A stretch of 19,016 bases of DNA from Candidatus Krumholzibacteriota bacterium (lineage in GTDB: Bacteria; Krumholzibacteriota; Krumholzibacteriia; Krumholzibacteriales; Krumholzibacteriaceae): contig JAFGCX010000012.1 of the NCBI GenBank assembly GCA_016932415.1, forward strand, positions 1 to 19,016, given 5' to 3'. Position 1 is the stretch's first letter, and each line of letters opens with the position of its first letter. Positions 7,474 through 15,068 of the stretch are shown piece after piece. A program made the position numbers and the translations under genes. Under the pieces are notes generated by a model that was given only the letters and a program-made list of their open reading frames with translations, was not told the DNA's origin and searched no databases.

Positions 7474-7502
7474 TTGACTATACCGCCTGCGTTTATTATA
7501 CA
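7474..7502 (+). promoter_or_regulatory. Strong sigma70-type promoter for the beta-barrel gene
   Basis: TTGACT (7474-7479), a 17-nt spacer and TATACA (7497-7502), five of six matches in each box with ideal spacing. The predicted start is near 7509-7510, about 40 nt before the coding start. A 6-bp-stem GC-rich inverted repeat (7449-7462) lies just upstream, between the divergent promoters. Confidence 0.75.
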
Positions 7503-7550
7503 AATTGTATATGACTATGATATTTATGGCGCTCTGAACGGAGGATGGCG

Positions 7551-8174
7551 TTGAGGGAAAAAAGCTTTATCTCGGGGGTTTCGCTCTTTCTGTTTTTCTG
7601 CCTTGCGCTGACAGGATCGGCTTTCGGCCAGGCGAATTCAGACAAGGCTGTTATTCATTTTGGCGCTTCGTATAACAAGGCTCTCGTCGATGATACAGGC
7701 AACGGTTTCTTCGGGCTTGATATCTACGCGGGAAAGATGATCACGAACTCTCTCTGCCTGGGATTCGGCGTCGGATACGACATCGTCCACTACGACACTC
7801 CGGCCGAAGAGCTTGGAAAAGACGATCCTTTCAAGGAAATGCTCTCTGTAATACCTTTCACGCTGAAGGCCAAATATTACTTCACTTTTTCACAGATGAT
7901 CCAGGCTTACGTCTCGGCGGGAAGCGGAGTATATCGCGCCGCTCCTTCACTTGCCGGACGGCCGATTCCATCTCCACCCGATGTGGGAGCGATCGGCCCG
8001 ATAGGAAGTTCAGTCAATTGTCCCGGAGGATCGATCGGTATCGGCCTCGACTACTGGTTCCTTCTGACGACCGGGATAGGGTTCGAGATCGAATATCATA
8101 TGTTCAAGGTCCCCGACAGGGACAGCTTCAGTTATTTTCAGGCCCGCGTGGATTATTCGCTGATCAAGTTCTAG
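7551..8174 (+). CDS. Small outer-membrane beta-barrel protein
   Basis: 207 residues from a TTG at 7551. I prefer this start because GGAGG (7540-7544) lies 6 nt before it, whereas the in-frame ATG at 7545 abuts GGAGG with no spacer; either gives nearly the same protein. A signal peptide (LFLFFCLALTGSAFG, cleavage after AFG or AFGQA) is followed by alternating beta strands: AVIHFGASYNKAL, FFGLDIYAGKMI, LCLGFGVGYDIV, FTLKAKYYFTF, QAYVSAGSGVY, SIGIGLDYWFL, GFEIEYHMF and YFQARVDYSLIKF. The protein ends in phenylalanine, the usual C-terminal barrel signal recognised by BamA. This suggests an eight-stranded OmpW/OmpA-type barrel, but the exact family and cargo are unknown. It is the only plus-strand protein gene in the window, a monocistronic unit with its own promoter and terminator. 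Confidence 0.85.
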   Translation: MREKSFISGVSLFLFFCLALTGSAFGQANSDKAVIHFGASYNKALVDDTGNGFFGLDIYAGKMITNSLCLGFGVGYDIVHYDTPAEELGKDDPFKEMLSVIPFTLKAKYYFTFSQMIQAYVSAGSGVYRAAPSLAGRPIPSPPDVGAIGPIGSSVNCPGGSIGIGLDYWFLLTTGIGFEIEYHMFKVPDRDSFSYFQARVDYSLIKF

Positions 8175-8202
8175 GCCGCGTTAATTATCAGATGAGATTG
8201 CG

Positions 8203-8233
8203 ATCCCCGCGGCAGCCGCCGCGGGGATTTTTT
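8203..8233 (+). terminator. Rho-independent terminator of the beta-barrel gene
   Basis: A perfect 10-bp stem (ATCCCCGCGG / CCGCGGGGAT) with a 6-nt loop is followed directly by a T6 run, 28 nt after the stop at 8174. The convergent prmC gene ends at 8258. Read from the other strand the stem has no T tract, so it mainly serves the plus strand. Confidence 0.92.
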
Positions 8234-8257
8234 ATGCTCCGGCCGACGGGTCTTCCC

Positions 8258-9109
8258 TTATTTCCGCACCGCGCTGAAGACCCTGATCTTGTCGCCGTCG
8301 CTGACGGTATTGATTTTTTCGTAAAATCCGCTCTTTTTGAACAACCTTGTCACTATCTTGTCCTGCCCCGCTCCGATCTCGAAGGCAAGCGCTCCCCCAG
8401 GCCTTAGATAAACGGGAGATTCAGCGAGAAGGCGCCTGAATATATCGATGCCATAGGCTCCGGCGTCGAGCGCTACGACCGGTTCAAAACCGGTTATACT
8501 GGAGTCGAGTTTCTCGAGCGAGCTGGTCGGTATGTACGGAGGGTTGCAGACTACAAGATCGACCTTTCCCTCGACACCTTCCCGATCTATCGGATCGAAA
8601 AGGTTTCCACAGAAGAGCTTCACTTTTTCTCCCACGCCGAATCTCTCGACATTGCGCGCGGCGACATCGACAGCTTCCCGGCTTATATCAGAAGCCAGTA
8701 TCTTCGCGTTCGACGTGTGAAGAGCCAGCGACACCGCGATATTGCCGCTGCCCGTTCCGATCTCCACCACGATGATCTCCGGCTTTTCAATCTGCATCTC
8801 CCCGATCAGGGCGAGACATCTTTTCGTAAGCATCTCTGTCTCCGCCCTCGGGATCAGGGCGCCCGGAGCGCAATGGAAATTGACTCCCATGAACGGAGCC
8901 TCTCCAAGGATATACTCGATCGGCTTTCCCTCTTTCCTCATCTCCACAAGCTGGTCTATCGTCACTCCCGATTTCTCGAGAAAACCGGGAGAAGCATCGG
9001 CGAGCTTTCCGCCAGACGCGATATCGGCTATCCTGATGATCTCCCTGACCGGATCTTCGAACCCTTCATCCCTGAGACGCTGGTAGATCTTGATCAGCCA
9101 TGAATACAT
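8258..9109 (-). CDS. prmC: Peptide chain release factor N5-glutamine methyltransferase
   Basis: 283 residues, the normal PrmC length. PrmC uses S-adenosylmethionine to methylate the glutamine of the GGQ motif in release factors RF1 and RF2, in the cytoplasm, raising termination efficiency. An N-terminal helical domain (about 1-80) precedes the Rossmann methyltransferase core. The SAM-binding motif is VEIGTGSGNIAVSLA (E116 onward). The family-defining NPPY sits at 189-192, followed by the EPVVALDAG segment. The ATG at 9109 has GGGAG 7 nt upstream. The gene follows a glycosyltransferase gene by 21 bp on the same strand, so it is probably cotranscribed. The usual neighbour prfA is absent from this window. 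Confidence 0.96.
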   Translation of the reverse strand: MYSWLIKIYQRLRDEGFEDPVREIIRIADIASGGKLADASPGFLEKSGVTIDQLVEMRKEGKPIEYILGEAPFMGVNFHCAPGALIPRAETEMLTKRCLALIGEMQIEKPEIIVVEIGTGSGNIAVSLALHTSNAKILASDISREAVDVAARNVERFGVGEKVKLFCGNLFDPIDREGVEGKVDLVVCNPPYIPTSSLEKLDSSITGFEPVVALDAGAYGIDIFRRLLAESPVYLRPGGALAFEIGAGQDKIVTRLFKKSGFYEKINTVSDGDKIRVFSAVRK

Positions 9110-9130
9110 ATCGACGCTCCCTGCCGCCTG

Positions 9131-10228
9131 TCAGGCTTTATTACCCATCGCCATATATAGTTCGTGATATTGCCTGGCGATCGCTTCCCAGCTGTGGTCA
9201 GCTTTCACCTTTTCGAGAGCTTTTGCTCCCTTTTTGCGGGCCTCTTCCGGATGCAGGAGAACATATTCAAGTTTTTCCGCCAGATCAGCAGGATCTGAGA
9301 CCCTGAAAGAATATCCTATACCCGCCGCGACCGCTTCGTTCTCCGGAATGTCGCTGTAGACCGTCGGCGTACCGTAAGCGAGCCCCTCGAGCAAGGCGAT
9401 CGACATAGCCTCGTACTCCGATGGGAAGATGAATACCCTCGCGTGGGCGTACAGCGCGAAGAATTCGTCTCCCCTGAGAAATCCCGTGAATATTACATTG
9501 CCGGGAGCTTCCTTCCTCAGCTGCTCGAAATATTCGTGATCGGTCGCTTCACCCCCTCCCGCTATTACAAGCGGGATATCGGTGCCGAGGATCCTGTACC
9601 CTTCCATCAATGTGGAAAGCCCCTTCGTCTTCTCTATCCTTCCTGCCGAGCAGAAAAAGAACTCCGCCTCATTTAGAGACCACTTCTCAAGGCAGGATGG
9701 ATCGGGCTTTTCCCTTATCTCGATCCCGTTGGGAATATGGATCACATCGCTCTGGTACCTGAGATTATAATAATCAGCCAGTGGTTTAGATACGGAGGTC
9801 CTCACCTTCGGGATCCTGATGAAAGCCTTTTCCGCGAGCTTCGAAAGGGTCTTTGGCAGGGGGCCCCATTTTTTCCTTATGTATGCCTGCCCGTGGGAAG
9901 TAGCGATCACTCCGAACCTCGAACGCGGCAGACAGGCGAGGATAGCGGGGTCGACGCTGTGGATGTGGATTATGTCAAAATCCTCCCGGCGGGTCTTCAT
10001 CGAGGCGTTCCACATATGGGATATCATCTCAAGCGCTTTCCTCCTGCTGCCTGGGACCGGTATCACCCTGGCGCCGCGATAATCGCCGGCGCCGCTGCAA
10101 TAGGAATCATATCCGTAAACGGTGATCTCGTGGCCGAGCTTCGACAGGTGGGGAAGCAGTGAATCGACGACGACCTCCACTCCATGCCGGCCGGGGACCC
10201 CTTTTATGCCGAGGATCGCGATCTTCAT
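9131..10228 (-). CDS. GT4-family glycosyltransferase
   Basis: 365 residues from the ATG at 10228. GGAG sits 7 nt upstream; the adjacent TTG at 10231 would leave only 4 nt. This is a retaining GT-B glycosyltransferase. The acceptor-side domain begins MKIAILGIKGVPGRHGVEVV, with IIHIHSVDPA at about 86-95 and SHGQAYIRK at about 111-119. The donor-side domain has CSAGRIEKTKGL, VIAGGGEA and the E-x7-E pair E273/E281 (EAMSIALLE). The GIKGVPGRHGVEVVVD opening resembles rhamnosyl/glucosyl-type GT4 enzymes of polysaccharide synthesis, but the sugar is not predictable. It starts 18 bp after the radical SAM gene stop and ends 21 bp before prmC, so the three genes look cotranscribed. Confidence 0.92.
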   Translation of the reverse strand: MKIAILGIKGVPGRHGVEVVVDSLLPHLSKLGHEITVYGYDSYCSGAGDYRGARVIPVPGSRRKALEMISHMWNASMKTRREDFDIIHIHSVDPAILACLPRSRFGVIATSHGQAYIRKKWGPLPKTLSKLAEKAFIRIPKVRTSVSKPLADYYNLRYQSDVIHIPNGIEIREKPDPSCLEKWSLNEAEFFFCSAGRIEKTKGLSTLMEGYRILGTDIPLVIAGGGEATDHEYFEQLRKEAPGNVIFTGFLRGDEFFALYAHARVFIFPSEYEAMSIALLEGLAYGTPTVYSDIPENEAVAAGIGYSFRVSDPADLAEKLEYVLLHPEEARKKGAKALEKVKADHSWEAIARQYHELYMAMGNKA

Positions 10229-10245
10229 CAATCGACTCCGGTTAT

Positions 10246-11241
10246 CTACTCAAGGGATGCCGGTTTTCCCTGCATCACCCTCAGTTTGTTTCTGGCGACC
10301 CATAATATCGGCTTCAGGGGGTTTCGTCTCATCGCCGGAACGGCCGTTCCGGTCATCCAGCAGTTGCGCTTGCACGAGGCGACTTTCTTTCTTACTTCCT
10401 CGGCCTGCCTGCTGTTCCATATCTCTTCGAACGATTGCGTCTTCAGGTCTCCCATCACCCATGGTTCGAACGACCCGTTGCATGCGAGGACCCGTCCCCA
10501 TGGATCAAGGAAGAAAGTATCTGTTCCCGCGTTGCATGGTATCGGCCTTGTCTTTCCCTGCACATGCCCTAGAAGCCCGAGGTTGAGATAAGCCCTGAAC
10601 CAGTCTTTCACCCTTTTTTTGAGCTTCGCTCTTGGAGAGGAAAGAAGCGCCTCGATAAACTGGCGCATCGATTCCTCGACCTCGCTCCTGTTCTCGATCC
10701 TGTTGTCTTCCTTAAAGAAATAGAACGAATTGTGTACGACGGCGTTTGCGAATTCGACCCCCATCGAGGCGACGAGCGAATAGAGGTCGAGCAGGTCGCG
10801 GCAGTTGTCCCCCGAGATCGTCATGGCGAACCCCACGTCTTTCAGGCCGAGCTGCTTGAGCCTCAGCACCGCCCTCAAAGCCCTGTCGAACCCATCCTCT
10901 ATTCCGCGAAGCCTGTCGTTGAGAGCGGGAAGCCCTTCGATGCTGACCCGTATCGTTATATCGTGAAAATCCTTCGCTATATCGATGATCCTGTCATAGA
11001 AGAATCCGTTGGTGCTGATCTCGAGCCTCTCCGATTTCGTGTCTAGGATCTCTACGATCCGGTGTATATCGCCGCGGATCATCGGCTCGCCGCCGGTAAT
11101 ATTCAGCCGCTGCATGCCGCCGGGGATCTTGTTGAGGATCTCCGGGTCGAACTCTTCGGAAGCCCTGCTCGGATTCTGCCAGGCGTTGCACATCTGGCAT
11201 CTCGCGTTGCACCTGTACGTAGTTATGATCGCGCATTCCAT
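10246..11241 (-). CDS. Radical SAM / SPASM-type protein
   Basis: 331 residues from the ATG at 11241; a GTG at 11295 would add 18 residues but has no ribosome site and an unconserved-looking extension. The 4Fe-4S/SAM-binding motif CNARCQMC gives cysteines C11, C15 and C18 near the N-terminus, as usual. NITGGEP is the SAM-contacting GGE motif, and ISTNGF and IRVSIEG are further TIM-barrel strands. The C-terminal part has spaced cysteines (CNAGTDTFF, then LACNGSFEPW, then SCKRNC) typical of a SPASM auxiliary-cluster domain. Such enzymes modify peptides (RiPP maturases, anaerobic sulfatase-maturing enzymes) or act in glycan and lipid pathways. The glycosyltransferase 18 bp downstream favours a glycan context, but the substrate is unknown. 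Confidence 0.9.
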   Translation of the reverse strand: MECAIITTYRCNARCQMCNAWQNPSRASEEFDPEILNKIPGGMQRLNITGGEPMIRGDIHRIVEILDTKSERLEISTNGFFYDRIIDIAKDFHDITIRVSIEGLPALNDRLRGIEDGFDRALRAVLRLKQLGLKDVGFAMTISGDNCRDLLDLYSLVASMGVEFANAVVHNSFYFFKEDNRIENRSEVEESMRQFIEALLSSPRAKLKKRVKDWFRAYLNLGLLGHVQGKTRPIPCNAGTDTFFLDPWGRVLACNGSFEPWVMGDLKTQSFEEIWNSRQAEEVRKKVASCKRNCWMTGTAVPAMRRNPLKPILWVARNKLRVMQGKPASLE

Positions 11242-11365
11242 CGCGGTTTCCGCGCCCTTTTCCGGCAGTATTCCCGCGTGACAGGCAGATGTCACCGCGG
11301 GGGATGCCTGTAAATACCTTTTTGCCGGGCTCTCGCCGCCTCTCCGGCGCCACGGCCCGGCCGGT

Positions 11366-11443
11366 CTATGCGTACCCTCCCGTTAAAAACCTAGCAATAT
11401 TTATGACAATCGCCGCCGGGCCCTTCCCTGCCATCTTGCTCAC
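11366..11443 (-). CDS. Possible 25-residue peptide between ABC permease and radical SAM gene
   Basis: A GTG overlaps the permease stop as GTGA and opens a 25-codon frame ending in TAG at 11366. The upstream AGGAG lies only 3 nt away; an internal ATG at 11434 is an alternative start. The peptide is small and mostly hydrophobic, contains AAIVINIARFL and ends TGGYA. It has no cysteine and no obvious signal peptide. A RiPP precursor is conceivable because a radical SAM/SPASM gene follows. A chance frame is at least as likely. Confidence 0.2.
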   Translation of the reverse strand: MSKMAGKGPAAIVINIARFLTGGYA

Positions 11444-12708
11444 GCTCTCCTCATCCATTTGAAGATCTCCCTGACATCGGGGCGTTTTCCATACATCAGT
11501 ATCCCGATCCTGAATATCTTCGCCGAGATCAATGCTGATATATAAATACTCCCTATCATTATAAGGATGCTGAGGACGATCTGCCAGGCGGGAGGAGTAA
11601 GAATATTTATCCTCATGAACATGACGATAGGGGCGAACAGCGGTATCATGCTGAGCACCGTTGCGAACAATCCGTCGGGGGTCTGAATTATCATCATCGG
11701 TATGATGATCGTAAAAACGAGGCAGAGGACTATCGGTTGCTGAAGCTGCTGGGCCTCCTGGTCGGTATTGCACACCGACCCGACCCCGGCGAACATCGTC
11801 GCGTAGAAAAAGAACCCGAGAAGATAAAACACGATAAAATATCCGAGGGTCGCGGGCGAGAGACTCGCGGCGACTTCGGCGACCGGGCCTCCGAGGCTCA
11901 GGCCGTAGAGCGCCAGGGCGATGGCGCACGTCACCCAGATCAGGTACTGCGTCAAGCCTACGGCGCCGACTCCGATGATCTTGCCTATAAGAAGATCGAT
12001 CGGCCTCAGCGATGACAGCATCACTTCGATGACCCTGTTGTTCTTCTCTTCTATTACGCTTCTCTGCACGGCGATCCCCCACATCAGGATCGACATGTAG
12101 AGCATCATGATAAAGACCATCGTCGACATGAAGATCGAATCGAACCCCTTGCCCGTCTCTTCCTGTCCTTCCTTGACCTGGATCATCTCGATCTTTACTT
12201 CCCTGACGAGCTTGCCGACGATATCGTACCGAAGTCCCTCCCTTTTCAACCTCTCGCTTATCACCACGTTGTCTATGACTGATTCGAACTTTTCCATCGT
12301 CTTGAGGTTGCCGAGCCTTTTGCCGAAAAACGTCGCTTTGCTTTCGCTTATCACATCGCTCGGAAGGATGAGGTACCCGTCGATCGCGTCGCTTTCGATC
12401 TCCTGGTTCAATCCTTTTTTGATGCTTTCGATCTCCAACCCGTTGCTTTTGATCTCCCGCAGCCTGTATTTCGCGCTTCCGTCGGAGAGTGTGTCGGTGA
12501 GTGCCGATTCAAGTTCGCCGTATATCACTCCGCTCTGGTCGATGACGGCGATCTTGACCTCTGTCTCCGGAGTGAATTTCATGAACATCATCGGCGCGAA
12601 AATTATCCCTCCCATAAGGAGGGGGCCGAGTATCGTTCCGATCAGAAAGCTCTTTTTCTTCACTCTTTCGAGGTATTCCCTCTTGATTACCTTAAGCATC
12701 TTGTTCAT
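11440..12708 (-). CDS. ABC-2 type transporter permease (NatB-like)
   Basis: 422 residues from the ATG at 12708 (MNKMLKVIKREYLERV). I chose it over the GTG pair at 12720 because the family starts with this cytoplasmic helix and GGTGAG lies just upstream. A first membrane segment (about 22-45, LIGTILGPLLMGGIIFAPMMF) is followed by a long extracytoplasmic region to about residue 200. A cluster of membrane spans fills the C-terminal half (FIMMLYMSILMWG, GVGAVGLTQYLIW, YFIVFYLLGFFFY, PIVLCLVFTIIIP, IVLSILIMIGSIY). The VIEEKNNRVIEVMLSS motif before the core is typical of NatB/YhaP-type ABC-2 permeases. It overlaps the ATPase gene by 17 bp, implying translational coupling; together they form an export complex of unknown substrate (sodium export is only a family analogy). 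Confidence 0.93.
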   Translation of the reverse strand: MNKMLKVIKREYLERVKKKSFLIGTILGPLLMGGIIFAPMMFMKFTPETEVKIAVIDQSGVIYGELESALTDTLSDGSAKYRLREIKSNGLEIESIKKGLNQEIESDAIDGYLILPSDVISESKATFFGKRLGNLKTMEKFESVIDNVVISERLKREGLRYDIVGKLVREVKIEMIQVKEGQEETGKGFDSIFMSTMVFIMMLYMSILMWGIAVQRSVIEEKNNRVIEVMLSSLRPIDLLIGKIIGVGAVGLTQYLIWVTCAIALALYGLSLGGPVAEVAASLSPATLGYFIVFYLLGFFFYATMFAGVGSVCNTDQEAQQLQQPIVLCLVFTIIIPMMIIQTPDGLFATVLSMIPLFAPIVMFMRINILTPPAWQIVLSILIMIGSIYISALISAKIFRIGILMYGKRPDVREIFKWMRRA

Positions 12709-13609
12709 CGAGCTCACCACCCCTCTCCTTGACTTTCATTATGAAAATATCGTGCAGGGATATCTCCCCTATCTCATACTTCACGACCTGCCCGTTTTCC
12801 ACCGCGAAACCGAGTATCCTGTTCGGATCGGCTCCGTCCTTCAGATTCAGGGTCAGGTCCTGGCCGAATTCGGCGATCTTCTCGACATCGGGGTGCTTTT
12901 CCAGAAGGTTCTTATCTCCGGAAAATCTCATTGAGACCATATTCTTGCTGAACTTCATCTTGATATCGCTCAACCTGCCTTCGAGCACCTTTCTGCCCTT
13001 GTTAATAAGGCATATCCTCTCGCACAGTTTCTCGACCTGGTCCATCAGGTGGGTCGAAAGGACGACTGTCCTGCCGTCGTTCTTCATGCTGATTATGATA
13101 TCCTTGAGGATCTGCGTGTTGATCGGATCGAGCCCCGAGAACGGTTCATCGAGTATCACGAGCTGCGGATCGTGAAGTATAGTCGATATGAACTGGATCT
13201 TCTGCTGCATCCCTTTTGAAAGCGATTCGACCGTCTTGTCGCTCCATTCGCCCAGTTCGACCTTTTCAAGCCATTCGTTCGCCCTTTTTTCAGCTATCGA
13301 TCTTTTGATCCCCTTTATCTCTCCGAGAAAGATGAGGTGGTCCAGGACTTTCATCTTTCTGTACATCCCTCTTTCCTCAGGAAGATACCCGATCTTTTCT
13401 TTCGCTTTTTCGTTAAGGGGGGCGTCGAAAAGGTTGATCTTTCCTTCATCGGGCTGGATGATATTCATTATCATCCTTATCGTCGTCGTTTTTCCCGCTC
13501 CGTTCGGGCCAAGAAGCCCGTATATCCCCCCCGGTTCTATCAGAAGCGAAAGATCGTCGACCGCGGTATGCCCGTCGTACCTCTTTGTGACATTCTCTAT
13601 CGAAAGCAA
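12692..13609 (-). CDS. ABC transporter ATP-binding protein (NatA-like)
   Basis: 305 residues from a TTG at 13609 with GGAGG 7 nt upstream. It hydrolyses ATP to drive the adjacent permease at the inner membrane. Walker A is GPNGAGKT (34-41). The Q-loop region reads GYLPEERGMY (74-83), with Glu where many ABC proteins have Gln, as is common in the NatA/YhaQ group. The signature is LSKGMQQ (130-136), Walker B LVILDE (150-155), then the D-loop SGLD and switch histidine VLSTH. A C-terminal extension of about 80 residues, also typical of this group, follows the ATPase core. A 125-bp gap from rdgB carries an inverted repeat, so the pair probably has separate regulation. Confidence 0.95.
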   Translation of the reverse strand: MLSIENVTKRYDGHTAVDDLSLLIEPGGIYGLLGPNGAGKTTTIRMIMNIIQPDEGKINLFDAPLNEKAKEKIGYLPEERGMYRKMKVLDHLIFLGEIKGIKRSIAEKRANEWLEKVELGEWSDKTVESLSKGMQQKIQFISTILHDPQLVILDEPFSGLDPINTQILKDIIISMKNDGRTVVLSTHLMDQVEKLCERICLINKGRKVLEGRLSDIKMKFSKNMVSMRFSGDKNLLEKHPDVEKIAEFGQDLTLNLKDGADPNRILGFAVENGQVVKYEIGEISLHDIFIMKVKERGGELDEQDA

Positions 13610-13643
13610 AATCTCTCCTCCCTCTCTCTGTTTGACTCTGCCC

Positions 13644-13671
13644 GTATCTGCCCTTCCATCCCGGCAGATAC
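13644..13671. promoter_or_regulatory. Perfect 9+9 bp inverted repeat upstream of the ABC transporter genes
   Basis: GTATCTGCC-N10-GGCAGATAC, a perfect dyad with about two helical turns between half-site centres. It lies 35 bp before the ATPase start. On the minus strand it directly follows a TATATATA run that could act as a -10 box, although no good -35 is seen. There is no T tract, so it is not a terminator. An operator or a leader hairpin is the likely role (inference). Confidence 0.5.
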
Positions 13672-13734
13672 CGATATATATACAACAGTCGATATTCTTT
13701 ATTCGATATCTTCCCTGACGATGGAAAGATCTTT

Positions 13735-14361
13735 TTATTCGCCGTCCCGCTTCTCCCCGCCCTGGAGACCGAATTCGATAAGCCCCTTCATCTCTATCAG
13801 CGCCCTGTACCTGTGGCTGATCCTGTTCTTCCTCTCCGGCCCGATCTCAGCAGCCGTCATCCCCTCGGCGGGGATAAGAAAGACGGGGTCGTACCCGAAC
13901 CCGTTCGAACCTGCCGGTTCGGCGGCGATCATGCCCTCGAGTATCCCTTCGGTCACCAGCACCCTGTCATTCGTCCCCGGAGCGGGATAAAGGACCATCA
14001 CGCATCTGAACCTCGCCGATCTCTCGCTGCCGGTCTTTCCTTCGAGCTCTCCGAGAAGAAGCCTTGAACGCTCTTCGTCGCTCAGTCCCTCTCCTCCGTA
14101 GCGCGCCGACTCTATCCCAGGCCTGAGGCCAAGGGCATCGACCTCGATCCCCGAATCGTCAGCAAGGGCTGGCAGGCCTGTAGCGGCGTGCGCGGCCTTT
14201 GCTTTTATCAGCGCGTTTTCATAAAAGCTCTTTCCATCCTCCGCCGGCGCCTCGAAAGGAGGAAAATCCTCGAGGGATACGAGCTCGACATCGGTATCTG
14301 AGAGGATCGAGCGGATCTCCCTGATCTTTCCAACGTTCCTTGTCCCGACTACTATTTTCAT
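13735..14361 (-). CDS. rdgB: XTP/dITP diphosphatase (non-canonical purine NTP pyrophosphatase)
   Basis: 208 residues from the ATG at 14361, which overlaps the rph stop as TGATG; the longer upstream frame is rph read out of phase. The enzyme hydrolyses ITP, dITP and XTP to monophosphate and pyrophosphate in the cytoplasm, keeping deaminated purines out of DNA and RNA. Family motifs are GTRNVGK (6-12), the DDSGIEVDAL segment with the catalytic acidic residues, GIESARYGGE, AGSNGFGYDPVF and ISHRYRAL near the C-terminus. Length is normal. The rph-rdgB pairing is found in many bacteria and the 1-base overlap implies coupled translation. Confidence 0.96.
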   Translation of the reverse strand: MKIVVGTRNVGKIREIRSILSDTDVELVSLEDFPPFEAPAEDGKSFYENALIKAKAAHAATGLPALADDSGIEVDALGLRPGIESARYGGEGLSDEERSRLLLGELEGKTGSERSARFRCVMVLYPAPGTNDRVLVTEGILEGMIAAEPAGSNGFGYDPVFLIPAEGMTAAEIGPERKNRISHRYRALIEMKGLIEFGLQGGEKRDGE

Positions 14362-15068
14362 CAGCCGGTCAGCACCTTTTTCTGAAATCTTACTATCTTC
14401 CTTATCCCCGCTTTTGCCGATACAAGCATCTTCTGAAGCTCCTCCTCTGAAAATGCTTCTCCCTCGGCGGTCCCCTGCACTTCTATATATTCCCCTTTGT
14501 CGTTCATCACGACATTCATATCGACATCGGCGGTGGAATCGAGTTTGTAGTCGAGATCGAGCTTTACCTTTCCGCCTTTCATCCCGACGCTTACCGCCGC
14601 CACATGGCCCTTTATAACCTTTTTTTCCAGTTGGAGCTTTTCGAGGGCTCGGGCCACCGCGATAAACCCGCCATTGATCGACGCTGTCCTCGTACCGCCA
14701 TCGGCTTCGATGACGTCGCAATCGACTATGATCGTCCTCTCTCCAAGAGACTCGAGATCGATGACGGCTCGGATCGAACGTCCGATCAACCTCTGGATCT
14801 CATGCGTCCGCCCCTTCATCTTTCCCTTCGCCGATTCCCTCTGGATCCTCTCCGGGCTCGACCTTGGAAGCATCCCGTATTCCGCGGTGATCCATCCCTT
14901 ACCCGTCCCACGGAGAAACGACGGCACGGAGTTTTCGACCGTCGCCACGCAGATCACCCTCGTCCTGCCCATCTCGATAAGGACCGACCCGTACGCTCCG
15001 CCTATATAATTCACAGTCGCTTTGAGTTCCCTCAGCTCATTGCTTTTTCTCTTTTTTTCAACCGCCAT
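14361..15068 (-). CDS. rph: Ribonuclease PH
   Basis: 235 residues from the ATG at 15068. A TTG at 15104 would add 12 residues but has no ribosome site, and the family normally begins close to the NELRELK segment seen here. RNase PH is a phosphate-dependent 3'-to-5' exoribonuclease that trims tRNA precursors in a hexameric ring. Visible family features are LIEMGRTRVICVATVE, the EYGMLPRSS loop with downstream arginines for RNA and phosphate binding, DCDVIEADGGTRTASINGGF and DLDYKLDSTADVDMNVVM. The first codons overlap the murI end by 11 bp and the stop overlaps rdgB, placing it mid-operon. Confidence 0.96.
   Translation of the reverse strand: MAVEKKRKSNELRELKATVNYIGGAYGSVLIEMGRTRVICVATVENSVPSFLRGTGKGWITAEYGMLPRSSPERIQRESAKGKMKGRTHEIQRLIGRSIRAVIDLESLGERTIIVDCDVIEADGGTRTASINGGFIAVARALEKLQLEKKVIKGHVAAVSVGMKGGKVKLDLDYKLDSTADVDMNVVMNDKGEYIEVQGTAEGEAFSEEELQKMLVSAKAGIRKIVRFQKKVLTG

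Noticed and set aside
11324-11361. GC-rich stem-loop (GCCGGGC / GCCCGGC, 24-nt loop) upstream of the radical SAM gene
   Set aside because: There is no T tract in either direction and the local GC richness makes 7-bp complements common; no riboswitch consensus was recognised.
14362-14721. Long N-terminal extension of the rdgB frame
   Set aside because: The extra 120 residues are very arginine-rich and are rph read in another frame; the family start is the ATG at 14361.
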